A program made the position numbers and the translations under genes. DNA of 64,000 nucleotides from Eimeria necatrix. Taxonomy: Eukaryota > Apicomplexa > Conoidasida > Eucoccidiorida > Eimeriidae. The notes beneath the pieces were generated by a model that saw only the letters and a program-made list of their open reading frames with translations, had not been told where the DNA came from and searched no databases. The DNA lies in assembly GCF_000499385.1 (NCBI RefSeq), contig NW_013651687.1:62001-126000 (forward strand), given 5' to 3'. Of the stretch, positions 13,701 to 25,100 are shown piece after piece. How positions within the stretch are numbered: the stretch's first letter is position 1; each line of letters starts with the position of its first letter.

Positions 13701-14087
13701 TCCCGTATCGCTACAACCTGCATTCGCCCTATCAATTCCACTGGCAACGCGCTGATCTTGTACAAAGGGCTCCTCACGGGAAGATACGGAATTTCCACGC
13801 TGAGGCTTGTCTAGCCAGGGCATCGGGACAGAGCTACCAATTTGTCCTTCAGTTGACGTTGGGGCGAGAGTACGTCCCCTGTAACACAGCCAGGCTCTCT
13901 GGATGCTCTTGCGACGGCCTCTTCTCTTACGTAATGGCAGTTTGCGGCCTTTCTCCTGCAGACGGTCCGAATCGCCGCTAGAATCAACGGCGGGTAGCAA
14001 GCGTGGTCTTCTCCCCTGCGAGCTGCCTAGGCGGAGCTCCCTAAGTCCAAACCTGCTGATGCGTTCCTTAGACTGTGAAGCCCCCAT
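7702..14087 (-). CDS. PARP-family ADP-ribosyltransferase with SH3-like repeats
   Basis: The 3' exons are clear and join in phase: 9251-9403, 8924-9026, 8057-8812 and 7702-7853. They carry the PARP fold in order. KVERICNGILVRRY matches the IERIQN-type helix. FLFHGCTEE supplies the NAD-binding His. FGIGTYFSPHASKADLY supplies the Tyr. RCLLLARVCLGEVYKA follows, and GVEFVVFERAQALPEF supplies the catalytic Glu. All three of the H-Y-E triad are present, so poly- or mono-ADP-ribosylation is possible. About 180 Ser/Gly/Thr-rich residues separate the Tyr motif from the next strand. Upstream, several exons carry SH3-like modules with GWV or GYV motifs (for example TAEGWVTGAS and CTDKGWVTLDRL). The proposed start encodes MGASQSKER, a good N-myristoylation signal. 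Exon joins between about 9.4 and 14 kb are not settled, and the most 5' exon could belong to another gene. Confidence 0.8.
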
Positions 14088-15634
14088 AGTGTGCGTGTGC
14101 GGCAACGATGAATAGCCGATGCTAATATCAAAGCGAAACCAAATCCTCACTCGACTCTCGAGTTGAGGTGGTGTTCACAGGCGTGCGAACCCAATAGGCT
14201 ACGCTCCCGCTCTGCAATGCGATCCTGCTAGAATGAAATGTCATACGGCCTACGGATTCCATCAAAGCAAAGCCGGCGCATCCTGCTTCGAGGCCAAAGC
14301 CGCATCCCGTCGCACCGGACCAGTCTGCATTGCCCTGGCTCACCTCTACAGTTCGGGTAGAACACGCTGGATTCCAACAAGCACAAGCTTTCTTTCATGA
14401 CTTCCGTATTATCCATTTAATTACAAAAGTGGTATATAGCTGCAGATAGGACATCGTGCGCCTCCATGGGAGGAACGTCGGCAGGCAGTCGAGGGGCAAG
14501 ACAGACCACTCAGACCGTCACCGTTGGTGAAGCGCCGTTGATGAATCTTACAACTTACGCTTGACTTTTCCTTTTAGTCGTAAAACAAGGAAACTAAATG
14601 AAAATTTCTTCAGAATTACCTCAACACAGGCTTTTGGAAGGACAGTGCTAATCCATTTACTGCTGCAACACTCAGCTGCTGACAGCCTCGCTGGTCTGGC
14701 TCGCGACACACTGTCCACGCGACCCTCTGTTGAGGAAACAGTTGATTTTACTTGCCGCCACTCATTTACACCCAGCTAGCTACTTAAAGTAAATAAGACG
14801 AGACGCAAACTCCAGTCAGCCGCTAATGGCTTCGATCTATTGTCAGCCAGCGTCTGTGGTGCGACGCCCACGTCACACACTGGCCGTTACCACGGCTGGG
14901 TTACTAGAAAAAGAATTGAAGTGAAAGTTCGTTGAAGCGCTAATGAATAACATCAGATTGCCCGTTACTGCCTCTGTTAAGGTCTCAACTTCTCCATGGC
15001 ATTCATTGCATACTAATAAAAATGCCAAATGGCTTTTATGGCCCTGTGTCAAGTTAAGTGACACCTAGTGCCAGAGAAGGAAGAATGGAACTGAAAAAGG
15101 CATGAGCAACTGTTGCAGCTGCCTCCACAACTAAACGAGTAAAACTTTCCAGAACGGCAAACACACAGACGCGCCTGCTGAGTGCCGCCGTAGGTTACTC
15201 CCAAATAAAGCCCTCAGGAGCCAGCATGGAGAGCATCCTATCGTCGCTCTTTGAAAACTGTCATATGGCGTTGATACAACGGTAACAAATGCACCTGCTC
15301 CCCTTTTCAGGAGTAGTGATTGCAAAAAAACAGCACTTCGGAGGACATGGAGCTCTTCAAACTGAGCAGTCATGTATTGGAACTCATGAAGTACAGGTCC
15401 CTGTACGCTAGGAACGCATCCAGTACACTGCAGAAAACGCAGAAAAAAAGTGATAACATTCACAAATGGAGCCATGTGCATGCAAATATCGAACAGCCTG
15501 CACAAGTGGCGACAGCGAACAAGAACCTTCCGCCAGTGAACTGCACTGCTAGTTTCCTGCAAAACACACTACAAACTACAAAGTGGCAGATAGACAAAAA
15601 AATATAAAGTTAACTATGTGAGCAACCTGTAGAC
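14088..15634. other. Intergenic region between two minus-strand genes
   Basis: This interval holds the likely promoter of the PARP gene and the 3' UTR of the PEX16 gene. No frame here shows family resemblance or a consistent exon chain. One 73-codon plus frame (14561-14779) and minus frames at 15131-15562 were examined and judged to be chance. Confidence 0.55.
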
Positions 15635-18600
15635 TCACTTGAAGTGGTTAAGGAGCGGCACACGACTCACAACGAAGTCAATGGCCTCACAAGGTCGCGC
15701 GAGGAATTTGTCGAAGAAAGGAGGGCGCAACAAAGCATAGGGCAGTCCCGTTAGGCTGCAAAACACAGTAGATGCAAACAGCTGATGCCATAGGAGTAGG
15801 AAAAGTATGAAATGACTCCATTTTCAAGTATTTTAAAATGCCATTTTGCGAAAGAAATTGAGACAAGTCATTTTGTTCACTCGCTATTTTTTGCATTTAT
15901 ACAAAAATGTGCAAATGGAAATATATATAAATAATTGAAATTATTTGTGTATATACGTCTAAGTGCAAATATAAATATGTAAATGAATAAAAAACTCGCT
16001 CACCGACGATGAAGTTCTGCAGCCTCGATAGGCGAAATGCGCTCCATCACTTCAGGGCAGCTATGCAACAAAGAAACTGAATTTGCTTCAACAACTGCAA
16101 AAAAACACGTATTCACCCCGGGAGCTGAAATGCAACAAACACCAAAGGCCGACACATAGGAAGCGTCTATGGCTTAGGTCATAGGCGCTGCAGCGGCGTG
16201 TGATGCTGTCTGCAAAGCCTCGCGAGCTTCAAAAACGAATTCTGTAAGCCTCTCACGCATGGCTGCCAACCATGGGGTCCACGACTTCGTGGTTTTCGCT
16301 CGCTTCAAAAGGTAAAGGTGAATGAATGGGCGAAGATGATACAGAACCTCTGATAGAACCGGCCTGTGGGGATATGCAGCGTGGCAGCCAGCCTTCAAGA
16401 TCCACGGGCTGCATAGCCAAACTAGTATTGCAATATCGACTGATCACACAGCTGCATGAAGTACTGTGAAATCAGCGGCAGGCGTAGCAGGCAGACAGAA
16501 ACTGCAGGTCTGCTAACTCCTGGCACGCATGAGGTAGTTCGGATTTAACATAGGGCAAAGTACCGCCAGGGAGTTAAGCGTAGGTGATGCCACGTGGCGA
16601 CTATGCGACTAGGAGACGAAATAGCTTTAAGCTCGTTGAAAAGCCACTCAACCACTAGGACGATCCACTGCCGAGGGAGCTGTTCTTTCGCAGCGGCAGC
16701 AAACGCTGCCTGCCCATCATTCGGGAACCTGAAAAGATATAATTAACACAAAGAAGCGAGCCGCATCCACAGCTCACCGCAGCATCAACAGCTAGCACGG
16801 CCGCAGTTGCCGGTTTAGTGCGGCCATAAGCAAGATCAATCTCTGCACCTTTCCTCCAATGGAAACAGAGCCTGACAGCAAGGCTACTGCTCTCTACTCG
16901 TGAGACAAGCTATGGCAATTCACGTCAAAGACAGAAATAACGGGCAACAAAAACCTTCCAAGAGCCACTCAAAACTGCAGCGTACTGGCGAGCTGTAGAT
17001 GGGAGGGGCGGTATCTTCCTGCCAGTGCGCCTTCCGTAGGAAGGCCGCATCCTTTCAGATTCTAAAATCTTCTGAAACGCGCACCACGGAACTGGTAGTA
17101 GCAACAGAACTTCACATCACCTCCCAGCTTGAACATCACATGACAAAGACTCTTTGAAGACTACTTTCTTGATGAACCTGTAAGCTTCGCTACATAAGAG
17201 ACCACCGGATGTCGTCCCGACATTTCGTGCATGCAAGCACCCGTGGAACGCACCTGTTTTTCCTTTTGCGCAGCAAGGGCCTGATAAACGCTCTGCTCCT
17301 CGCAGTAGAAGGCGAATGGAGTAAGGGCGTGAAGTATTAATTTCAGCAGAAGTTTTAGCAGCTCTAGACGTAGACAAAGCGCAAACCGCGGACCTTCTCC
17401 TCCACTCCTTAGTGCGTTAACCTCCAGGAGCAGCTGCAGTGCTCGGGCGACTTTCAGTGCTAACGAAACGAAGCCATAAAGAGCCAGCCGCACGGATGTT
17501 GGAAGGCCTCTGCGACGGTCCACCGCCAAGTCCACGTATCGCCCACTAAGCATGAACAGAGGAGGCAACGAGGTGTCTTCAGTGCTCGAAGTCTGAGTAG
17601 CATCGATTGAATATTTCTTTCGCAATTTCCACTGGTGATGTAACGCCTCTGCCTGGAGCAATTCTTCTGGAGGGGAGAGAAAGTGCGCGCGATAGAGACA
17701 GAACACCTCAAAGAGTCCCTGTACAAGCAGAAACTGTCGTTCGCTCCGATCGTCTGAAGCGTGAAAACATCATAGTTCACAATTCCTAGTCCGTGTATAA
17801 ATTAGTTGAAACAGCTGCAGCATCAAACGCATGTATCGAACTCACACCCGCAACACCAAAAGCAGTAGATCTGTCACCTGTTGCATGAGCAGGAAGGACC
17901 TGCAGAGCCACTTTTGTAATGTCTTCAATTGCACCTCCATATACTTCAAGAATACAGCGGTGCCAACTGCGCACAGCTTGAAGCAGTCTGTCTCTGTGGC
18001 CGTGACTCTGCCTTGCCTGGGGAGAGGCTTCACTCAACTTCTCATGAAAAGCGTTGACCTCCGTACTAGTGTTTCCAGGTTCGTAGTTGGCCGAAACTCC
18101 CTGCTGCTGCTCAGCAAACAAGCGTCCGGCTAGAGTGTTTGCGAACGACCTAACGTACATACTCAAGCGGTCCAATGCACTCTTTTGGTTTGCCTGGGCC
18201 AAGGGTGGGCTGGACGCATCCCAGCCGGTCGTGTCGCTCAACACTCCGTAGGCCATCCCCTTAAGTGGCTCTGTGCTGCAAGTATACGTGCAGGCGCCCT
18301 CCTCAGATTGACTCGCAGTGCCAATGCAAAGTGGATGGAGAGGTGCCTGCTGTCGCGGTGCCGACGGGAGAGTGCACTCAGGAAGCCCCGCCGCAGAAGA
18401 TAAAACATCGGTACAAGTCTTCTGCGCAGCGGAAGCCTCTTCAGCTGCGTCCCTTTTGGGTTCTTCAACGCGAATCCATTCACCCTCACTTTCACTGGGT
18501 GGAGACGTCCTTGTTACGATGAGGGACACGCCACCAGGCGTGCATTCACGCTGCTCTCCCGGCAGCAGTTGCTGCGGCTCTAGCAGGAGCAGCTGCTGCT

Positions 18601-19201
18601 GCACCGGTAACTTAACTACCTCCTGGTCTCCCTGTTTTTCGGTTCGCTGTTTTTGTGCACTCTCATTACCAGAACCTGTCGAATGCTGCTCATCCAGGCC
18701 TACGGGCTGAAGGGGACTCCTTGGGGCAAAAATCCCCCCCTCATTCAGACTTCCAGGCAGCCCATGGGTCTCTTCAGCCGTACTCAAGGTGCCTGTAGGT
18801 AAATGGGCAGCCTCTTGATCTGGTGGCGCCCTCATAGAAAGCCCTCCTGCGTCTGACGAGTCCCCAGGCAGGCTACGAGGGCTATGGAAGGCGCATGCAT
18901 CCTCTTGAGAAGTTGGTACCAATGCTGGCTCATCCGCAGTCAGCTTATTCGCACTGTGAACACGTTTTCGGGAAGGGCACACGACGTCCCCTCCTTCCAC
19001 TACGTCTCCGCTAAGGCTGCTGACTGAACTCTCGCATTTCTCCGCACCACAGGCCCCCAGTGGAGAACCACCAGCAGGCTGCTTTGGAGCTTCTGGTACA
19101 GAGTTAACAGTGGAAGCGTTCTTATCGTCTCGAATGATTTCTACAGAGCCATCCGAAAACGTACCCCCACTACGGGCGCGCGCCCAACGTCTCCCTGGCA
19201 T
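15635..19201 (-). CDS. PEX16: Peroxin 16-like peroxisome biogenesis protein
   Basis: PEX16 is a membrane protein that recruits other peroxisomal membrane proteins at the ER and peroxisome. Exons 17900-19201, 17254-17718 and 16955-17071 each have lengths divisible by three and join in phase. Later exons lie near 16.6-16.7, 16.2-16.4, 16.0-16.1 and 15.6-15.8 kb. Family marks are QWIVLVVEWLFNELKA (membrane-associated helix), VLSEVLYHLRPFIHLYLL with SWTPWL, and the C-terminal LHRRNLTGLPYALLRPPFFD, which matches the RR..L..YLLRSPF ending of PEX16. The stop is TGA at 15635-15637. The first exon adds about 330 disordered residues rich in Ser, Pro, Glu and Gln before the PEX16-like N-terminal helix, far more than usual. 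The start is the ATG at 19199-19201. The donor of the exon ending near 16.2 kb is unclear. Confidence 0.82.
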
Positions 19202-22108
19202 TGTGAGTTCGCATCGAACCAGGTGTAGCTCCACCCCAAAAAGATAACACAGATCACGAAGAAAATGTAGTTTGAAGTGGGGCGCCCTCTCGAACTGGAA
19301 ATGGTTAGAGTAGTGACATGAATGCTTACATAGCTGCTGCCATTTCCCAGAGACGACTCAGCAACGCCCGCAACTTCAACTAGTCATGTACTTCTTCTTA
19401 TATTGAGTCAAAGAGCCAAGACACATTATTTCAGACAGCCGGCAATTGTCCAGGAAAAAATGTAGCAGATTCGTCTAACATACATGGTTACCACTGTATG
19501 TCGCGCGAGAGCCCCAAAAGCTCGTCTGCGCCTCACTAATGCTGCGTACCAGCGGGGCCGAGCAAACAGCGACAGCAGTGCTCTCTGTTACACTACTTAG
19601 TATTTGCTCAGCAATACCTTTAGAAGGTGATTATTCTGAGCTAATTTTATCCCCATTATAGTTCCCGGAACCATAGCTCTCTCCTGGCAGGACCCCAGGG
19701 GGATGTATAGGCACGACATTTGGTGTCACGATTGGCGATACGCAACGGCAGTGTATGTAAATTAATCCCAAATACAGAAGTCTCACTTCCGTCTAGCTGC
19801 AGGAATTCGCCATCAACAGCTCTGCTGGCCAGAGGCTGCCGCGCCTTGCGTTGTGGCACGTTGCTACAGCCCTTCGTTTTACATAAAAGGGGAACTCCAT
19901 GGTGACCCGTCCGTTGTGTTACAGGCCGGAATTGTGTTTGTTGGAGTATTGGGAAGAAAGGCTAGCTTAATCTACATACTTATGGTGTAGTCTCCAAAGT
20001 GAATATCCGGCAACATACGTAACTCTTCTGATTCTTCTTGCTGCAGCTGTTGTTCAGGAGTCGAAAAACGATCAAAAAAAAGCAGTGTTCTGAGGCGGGA
20101 CTCAAGTGACGGTATTTCTGTCTGCCTATGCGCCTAGGGAGGCAGACATGCTTGTTGCGAAGCGCTTGTGACCTTTGTCCATTCGCTCTCCATATTGTGC
20201 AGAGTTTAATTTTCACCTCATTTTTAATTGCATCTAAAATAGAATTGGGAATATTGTGAATAGAAATGCCCGTCGCTCCATGAATCGCCGGTATTCCCAA
20301 GCATAGTCTGGGTCTTCAGCACGGCACTCCTACTCGAACTATGGCATCACAGTAAAACTGCGCGCATAGTGAAGCGCATGCTTACACGCATATTTGCGTA
20401 GTAATTATCTGTTTACAGCTACGCCCCACATTATGACCGTAATCCAGAAAAGTTTTGTTACGATGTGCCACAGAATCGATAACTTCTAGCTGAGCAGCAT
20501 GGCTCATGCGAATGTACGCGCTCTCCAAATTTCGCTATCCGTTACAGTGAAGAGGTCATTCAGTACAAAGGAGCAAACTGAGCAAAATACTGCCGCCAAT
20601 CGTCACGTGTCTGCCAATGGGGAGTAAAATTCGCGAGCAAAAATATGCTCAACCGGTGTAGCTAAATGGAAAGGCAGTCGACAAGGGCAACAGGAGAGCC
20701 AGTAAGCACAACATCAAGTTGCAAAACTGCCTTTTCCAGCGTCGGTTTCTCAATGGAATTGCGGTTTCAAATGTGAAAGCACACTAGAGCCTTCAACTCA
20801 TGCTTACTCCTCTACTGCAAGGTGCAGCCCACGCACTGCAGTGTGAGGGCACCGAACTAGTGGTCTGAAAGCTGGTTCTTCGTGTCCTCCTCAGGAATCA
20901 CGGCGCTCTTTACCCACTCGCAAAGCGGGCTTTTGATCCTATCCGTAAATACGCGGCTGGAGTTATCACTAACTACAAGTAAAACCACCCGTGAGCACAA
21001 TAGTCCACTTACTTCTCTATGCCGTCATCCCTACTAAAGTAGTGCGCGGTCTATAAGGTATACTGCATATTGTGCGTGATGCATCGTGCAGATACCATTA
21101 TTTGCTCCTGTTGTGGGTTAAATCTTAAAAAAACTACTCCCAGAGTTCGCGTGGTTAGAACACAGGAATCTAATGAAGTGTCCTAGAAATATACAGCGAC
21201 GGAAAACCTGTTAGAACAACGAATAGAGCGTGTGGCACCAAGTTATGCTTGCTTCTTACCTGAAAACCGTACTTGCAACGTGCTACGCAGGCGTGAGATA
21301 CACAACATGCGAACCGGAGTAGAGGCCGACGAAGCATTTTGTTGATCCGCAAGCCAGGCCCTCTGACAAACAAATCAGCCTTCAGCTTTAGCACTGTGAA
21401 ACGCAATGTGATAGAAGTGGGGAGAAAATGGCATTATTTGGCTCACCTGCACAGCCACAGGTTACCAATGGGCGTAGCACACGGGATATCATCCCAGGCA
21501 GCTTCGGATATGTAACTGATCTGAACAAAATAACTAAAAGATAAAATAACTGGAATATACCAGAAGTAGAAGAGCTCATATGCTCAAATGAATGGCGAAG
21601 AGGCCGACTGCATCACGCATGCAAGCTTGCAAGCAGTGAGTCATCTTGGGGCTCCACCGCTCCGGTATTCTCTCCTGCATCAACACTGTCTAATAGTCTC
21701 AGCTGCTCAAGTAGTTAGAGCAAATGGCATATTTTACTGTCACTCAGTCCCCGGAAGATCAGTGTGTTCAGTCAGAAGGCGATGGCAGCTGACAGCTCGG
21801 CCATTCCGCGTATAGGGTCTGCTGTCTCATCCACTTACTATTGATTAGTATAGTACGCTGGGTCACGGGGTTTATTGTACAAGCGCATCTTACACGCTTG
21901 CTGCTTCAGGGCAAAGCCATAAACCGGTCGCACGGTCGGCCTGAGCCAAGCCCACGCCTAGGCCTTCTATCGCCCTCTCTCTCCTGCAGCATTACAGATG
22001 AATTTCTCACTGCACTCCATATGTTTATAAGCAGCTCTGCTCGCTGCCACTACAGGCTGGCAGCTGCACTGAACACGTCTCGTCGGTAGTGAGCTGGGTT
22101 CGCAGAAG
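19202..22108. promoter_or_regulatory. Divergent intergenic region between PEX16 and ArfGEF genes
   Basis: About 2.9 kb separates the divergent starts of the PEX16-like gene (-) and the Sec7 gene (+), so both promoters must lie here. I found no supported exon and no recognised RNA gene. No specific promoter motif could be assigned by eye. Confidence 0.5.
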
Positions 22109-25100
22109 ATGGAGCGTGAAGGTTCGAGACTCTCATTCCCCGCGGATTCAGCAGGTGATGCCTTCGGAAATATCAACAGTACATATAATAACAGCGGACC
22201 GAAACCAACTAGAAGTGGCGGCAACTCACCAGAAGCATGCCTCGACAAACCTGGGGAAAACTTCGAAGACATGACGCAATCTGGCGCAGTCTCAGAGGGT
22301 TGGGTGCACCCTAACAGTAACAGCAACCTGGGCAAACAAAAAGGGGTTTCAGGAACTATATACCCTAAAACAAGTGGAGAATTTGCCAGCCTCCCCTCCC
22401 AAAGCAATAGCACCAGCAAGGTCATTCTGTGGGAGCAAGGCCAGGACAGTGACGCTACTGCTGACTTCGCTGCAGCATTACAGAGTGAAGCAGAAGACAT
22501 TGGCTCTTCATGGGATGTCCTCAACACTCTGAAGAGGGAGGTTTTCGCAACATCTGCACTTTTACGAGCCTTGCGGACGCATGCTTTGTCACAGACGCGA
22601 GGGGTTTCTGCAGCTTCTCGGCAGCAGCTTGCTGCAGCTGTTGCACCTTTGATCAAGTCATTTGAGATGCTTACTGAGAGACTCGCAGCAGCGGAGGCGG
22701 CGAAGGAGCCACCTCCAGCAGAATTACAGGAACAGCACATTCACCCCTTTCTATTTGTGCTTGCACAGCAGCAACTCCAGCACAAGCAGCAGCAAGGCCT
22801 CAACAAGCAACAACAGCTGCTGCACCAAAGCTGCATGCGGGCTCTGGCGTCTGCAGTTTTGCGTTGTACGTGCATTAGTGCTTCGGAAAAGCATCATCTC
22901 TGGTTTCGCCCTTGTGTTTTCGGACTGCATTTGTTCTGTGGCCCCTTACGTCAAAGTGCTCGTGCATCTCTTGCCTCCATCGTGTGAAAGATTGACATTC
23001 GCTTTTCTTGCTTTCCTGTGTGCACTTTGTGTTATTCAGCACTTGACCAGTTATTAACTGTGGGATTACTTCGCTGCCGGAGCACGGCAGGTCGGCGATG
23101 CGTGCACGCATTGATTCTGTCGTTAAGGAACTGTGCGTTGCAGGCAGCTCAGAGGCTGCATTCTGCACCCACGCAGTCATCCGTAGCAAGCGCAACTGCG
23201 TCTGGTGCCTTTGCGCTTGGATCGGAGGCCTACGGTGGCGTCTACTATGCTCCTACATCACCTGCTGCTGAGGAGGAACTGCTGCTGCTGCAGTGTCTAG
23301 ACCTCCTTAGCAACTCTCTTCTTGGTCCTTCAGGTGCGTACTTCGGCAAGAAATTTCTGTGCGTTCCTTGGACCTGTATAGTGGCTGTAGCACTATGTTG
23401 GCGTAGGTGTACGTGTGTGTTAGAATTACAGCATCCTACATTAAGCATTTTTTCATCATCACAGCAGCAGCTGGAAACGCTGCAACCTCCAGTAGTGCAT
23501 GAGCGCATGTTGAACGCGCAAAATTGAATTGCTGGATTTTTCGCTTTTCAGGGCATCTATTATCGGACGCTTGTGTCACAGGAACCATACAGTGTTGTGT
23601 CGCCGTCAGGTACAGCGAGAGCCTCTCCGCACCAGGTTATCCACATGCATCCTGCGGATATGCGGTATCTCGTGTTGTGTTTGTTGCATCTGCCAGCGAA
23701 GGCGCCGACTGAATGGCTTGTTGTTCACAGTAGTATCCTGCAGTGCGTGCTTTTCCCTCATTTTGCTTGCTTCTTTAGAAAAGCACCAGAGGCCTAACGA
23801 TGTGCCGGTTGCGTGCAACAGCACTGGCGATAGTAGCTGCCAGATCTGGATTTTTGCGTGTGGTACCCGTGGTCTGCAGCCTGTTGCATCGAGCTAGCCC
23901 CCTGCTAAGAAACGCTGCAACCTCTCGTGCTGTTGCGATCATTCGTCATCTTTTTGCCTTGGAAAACTTGAAGACACTTTTTAGTCAGCAAGAAAAGCAG
24001 CATCAAGAGGAAGGGTCGCCGCGGAAGCAGAGTGGAAACACCCATGACCAGCAGCAGAGCCTACAGGCGCAGCATGCATCAACTCCACCGCAGTTCGTTG
24101 CTCGCCTTGAATCTGCTATGTCACTTAGATCCACAGGGACCACTTATTTCCCTGTAAGTGAACCGGTGCTGGTAGGACTCCTGAAATATTATGCTTGCAT
24201 GCAGCTTGCAGCCATTCCACTGTATCCACACGTAAGTAGGCGCATTGCTCAGCGCCGCTTGCTTTCTGCCAGGTGCAGGTGAAACTTCTGCTGCCACAAA
24301 GGTGACTCTTCAGTGCTTCGGTAACCCCACTGGAAAGATAGCGGCGGAACACTAGCCTTGACAAAACACATTTCTGCCTGGTTTGATTTTCAGAAATGCT
24401 ACGGGCTGGAGAGCCGCCTTCGGATCCTGGCCCTCATCTCTGGGTTGTTGTCACACGACGAGACTCGCATAACTGCCAACAATTCCAGCGGCAACGCCAG
24501 CAACGGCAGCGCCTGCTGCACTGGAGGCGGTAGAACGACGATCACGCTTCCCCCTTTTGTCCCACTGCCTGCCTCAGGCTCCCCTCACGCAGCCTCAGAA
24601 GGAACTGGCGAGGATAGGGGTGATTCAGCGGGGAAGCAAGATAAGCTTGAAGAGGGTTCTCACGACCTCGACACATCAGCAGTATCAGCAGCAAGTACGG
24701 GCACCACTCAGCCAGCATCTGTCCCAGGCACCCGGGATAGGGCTTCGAGGAACGGTGCATCTGGCGCCATTGACCGAGTAAGGCGCAACTGAATTTTATT
24801 CTATGTTGTGTATTCCCTTTTGAGGAAGGAGTTTTTGGAGCCTTCGTACTAGAATTGTTTTTTTTTGAGAAAGGATACAACTGAATGCAACATTTTCTGT
24901 TGGCAGGGGTGGTTCCTTGCGCTTTCCATTGCACTGATTGGCGTGTAACTGCACAGACATTCTTTTTCCTGCAGGAGTTTGAAATCCTTTTGGGACACCG
25001 TGGGAGGGACAAAGCTTCGATGCTGGAAACTCGTGTGCTCTCGCTGCGCTTGCTTTGCGTTATTCTTGAGGCTGGTAAGGCAGGCTGCTTTTGGGTGCAG

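Noticed and set aside
17831..18710. Several plus-strand frames of 70-130 codons
   Set aside because: They are antisense shadows of the large PEX16 first exon, which is open for 434 codons and joins in phase to the next exon.
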